Source: JBBSMX01 sp038232935
GTDB lineage: Bacteria; Bacteroidota; Rhodothermia; Rhodothermales; JANQRZ01
Length of the DNA: 9,370 nt
Reading direction: 5' to 3'
NCBI GenBank assembly: GCA_038232935.1
Contig: JBBSMX010000157.1
Coordinates: forward strand, 1-9,370
A program made the position numbers and the translations under genes. The notes beneath the pieces are model-generated. The model ran no database searches and was not told where the DNA came from. It worked only from the letters and a program-made list of their open reading frames with translations. The first letter of the stretch is position 1. The number at the start of each line of letters is the position of its first letter. Of the stretch, positions 8,522 to 9,370 are shown in pieces.

Positions 8522-8529
8522 GAAAGCTA
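8522..8529 (-). promoter_or_regulatory. Possible -7 element of the leuS promoter
   Basis: On the minus strand these bases read TAGCTTTC, close to the Bacteroidetes -7 consensus TAnnTTTG, about 34 bases before the leuS ATG. No convincing -33 TTG element was found at the usual distance, so this is weak. If real, the transcript would start near 8515, which supports the ATG at 8488 over longer upstream reading. Confidence 0.25.
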
Positions 8530-8583
8530 CGGCGCGGCGCAACGGATGTTCGTGCGGGCGCTGTGAAGGCACCCGTACGAAAG

Positions 8584-8616
8584 CGGGCCTCCCGCTGTCG
8601 TGCAGCGAGAGGCCCG
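8584..8616 (-). terminator. Rho-independent terminator of the partial upstream gene
   Basis: In minus-strand RNA the sequence CGGGCCUCUCGCUG pairs with CAGCGGGAGGCCCG across a five-base loop. This gives 14 pairs with one U·G wobble, followed by CUUUCG. On the plus strand the same position would be a C/A mismatch, so the structure is better in minus-strand RNA. The hairpin begins about 25 bases after the stop codon at 8642. The U tract is short but the stem is strong. It separates this gene from leuS. Confidence 0.7.
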
Positions 8617-8641
8617 GAGGTCGGCGCAGCCGTGCGACGGG

Positions 8642-9370
8642 TCAGCCGTCGCTGTCGTCGTCCTCGTCTTCCATCATCTCGTCCATCGAGCCGCCGTCCT
8701 CCATCGAGCCGTCGTCCATCTGCTCCATCTCCTCTTCTTCGCTGCCCTGCTTCCGCATCTCGTCGAGGCTGATCTCGCCGGCAGCGTCCAGCTCCTTCAG
8801 CGTCTGGACGAACCGGGTGCCGGCGTCGGTGATGGCCCCGACGAGGGCGGCGTTCATCGCGGCGGTGCCGAGGTCGCTGCCGTACTGCGCGGCGGGGGTG
8901 TCGAGCTGGTCGATGTAAGCGTCGAAGTCGGCGTCGGCGACCTCGCGGAAGGCGTAGAGCGTGCTGCCCCGGATCATCCCGCCGACCATGCCTTCGAGTT
9001 GGGGGCGCATCCGGGCGCGGAGCGTGTCGGCCGGCGGTCGCTCCGTTCCTTCGGGGGCGAGCGCTGCCATCGACTCCGAGGAGGCCACGATGAGGTTGAG
9101 GTAGAGGTCGACGCCTTTGTCGGCGGCGTCGGTGGCGGCCATGTACCGGTCCATCTGCGCGTCGCGCTCCGGCGTGATCGGGGTGTTGGCGAAGCTGCCC
9201 GTCATCGCGTACATCTGCACCGCGACCTGCGCGTTGGAATCGTTCGAGGCGGAGTCTTCGACGGCGTGCATCTGCTCGACGAGGGGCTGTTCCATCCACG
9301 CGAGGGCGGCGCGTACGCTGTCGGCGTCGCCTTCGGTGGTGACGTAGTTCACGAGGCGAGCGTTGAGGGC
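8642..9370 (-). CDS. Hypothetical helical protein with acidic Met-rich tail (N-terminus outside window)
   Basis: The C-terminal 242 residues are visible. The frame is open to the window edge (ALNARLVNYVTTEG at the start), so the true start lies outside and the GTG at 9352 is probably internal. No family was recognised. The body appears largely helical and has no membrane segment in the visible part. A stretch of the form GSTLYAFREVADADFDAYID followed by QLDTPAAQYGSDL resembles helical repeat-like regions of DUF2059-type proteins, but that is only an impression. The last 34 residues are exceptional: 18 are Asp or Glu and six are Met, with the rest mostly Gly and Ser. The codon use is like that of the neighbours. 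A strong terminator follows, so it is not co-transcribed with leuS. Confidence 0.8.
   Translation of the reverse strand, partial: ALNARLVNYVTTEGDADSVRAALAWMEQPLVEQMHAVEDSASNDSNAQVAVQMYAMTGSFANTPITPERDAQMDRYMAATDAADKGVDLYLNLIVASSESMAALAPEGTERPPADTLRARMRPQLEGMVGGMIRGSTLYAFREVADADFDAYIDQLDTPAAQYGSDLGTAAMNAALVGAITDAGTRFVQTLKELDAAGEISLDEMRKQGSEEEEMEQMDDGSMEDGGSMDEMMEDEDDDSDG

Noticed and set aside
8489..8572. N-terminal extension of leuS by 28 codons
   Set aside because: The extension lacks similarity to synthetase N-termini and would overlap the likely promoter. The family start pattern begins at the ATG at 8488.

Overview
The window comes from a high-GC bacterial chromosome. The strong GC codon preference, the near absence of Shine-Dalgarno sequences, the acidic proteins and a possible TAnnTTTG-type promoter element suggest a high-GC relative of the Bacteroidetes such as the Rhodothermales. 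That placement is inference, not proof. No tRNA, rRNA, CRISPR array or phage gene was seen.

Layout, left to right. (a) 1-200: the left end of an IS5-family insertion sequence, with the N-terminal 52 codons of its transposase on the minus strand, running off the window. (b) 280-1986, plus strand: a two-gene copper-handling unit. A 20-cysteine four-helix-bundle copper-binding protein (Csp/DUF326 type) is followed by an SO_0444/ArsP-type permease. A GC-rich dyad precedes the first gene and a hairpin separates the two. (c) 1987-2157: an intergenic stretch with two degenerate 28-bp palindromic units and a tandem array of five CCGTCCA heptamers. (d) 2158-5202, plus strand: one 1014-residue fusion joining a hydroxylysine/aminoglycoside-type kinase, an M23 zinc metallopeptidase with its metal ligands intact, and a class III PLP enzyme of the phospho-lyase type. 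(e) 5203-5302: the short gap between convergent genes, holding a perfect 28-bp palindrome inside a second inverted repeat. (f) 5303-8488, minus strand: leucyl-tRNA synthetase followed by a LOG-family nucleotide phosphoribohydrolase, probably co-transcribed. (g) 8584-9370, minus strand: a partial, unrecognised helical protein with a very acidic, Met-rich tail, followed by a Rho-independent terminator.

The copper unit makes sense as storage plus efflux: the Cys-rich bundle would buffer Cu(I) in the cytosol and the permease would move metal out. The fusion is the most unusual gene. Its kinase and PLP halves can be read as two consecutive steps (phosphorylate an amino alcohol, then eliminate ammonia and phosphate). 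The peptidase in the middle has no obvious place in that chemistry. The remaining genes are housekeeping. No stretch longer than 300 bases lacks a gene.
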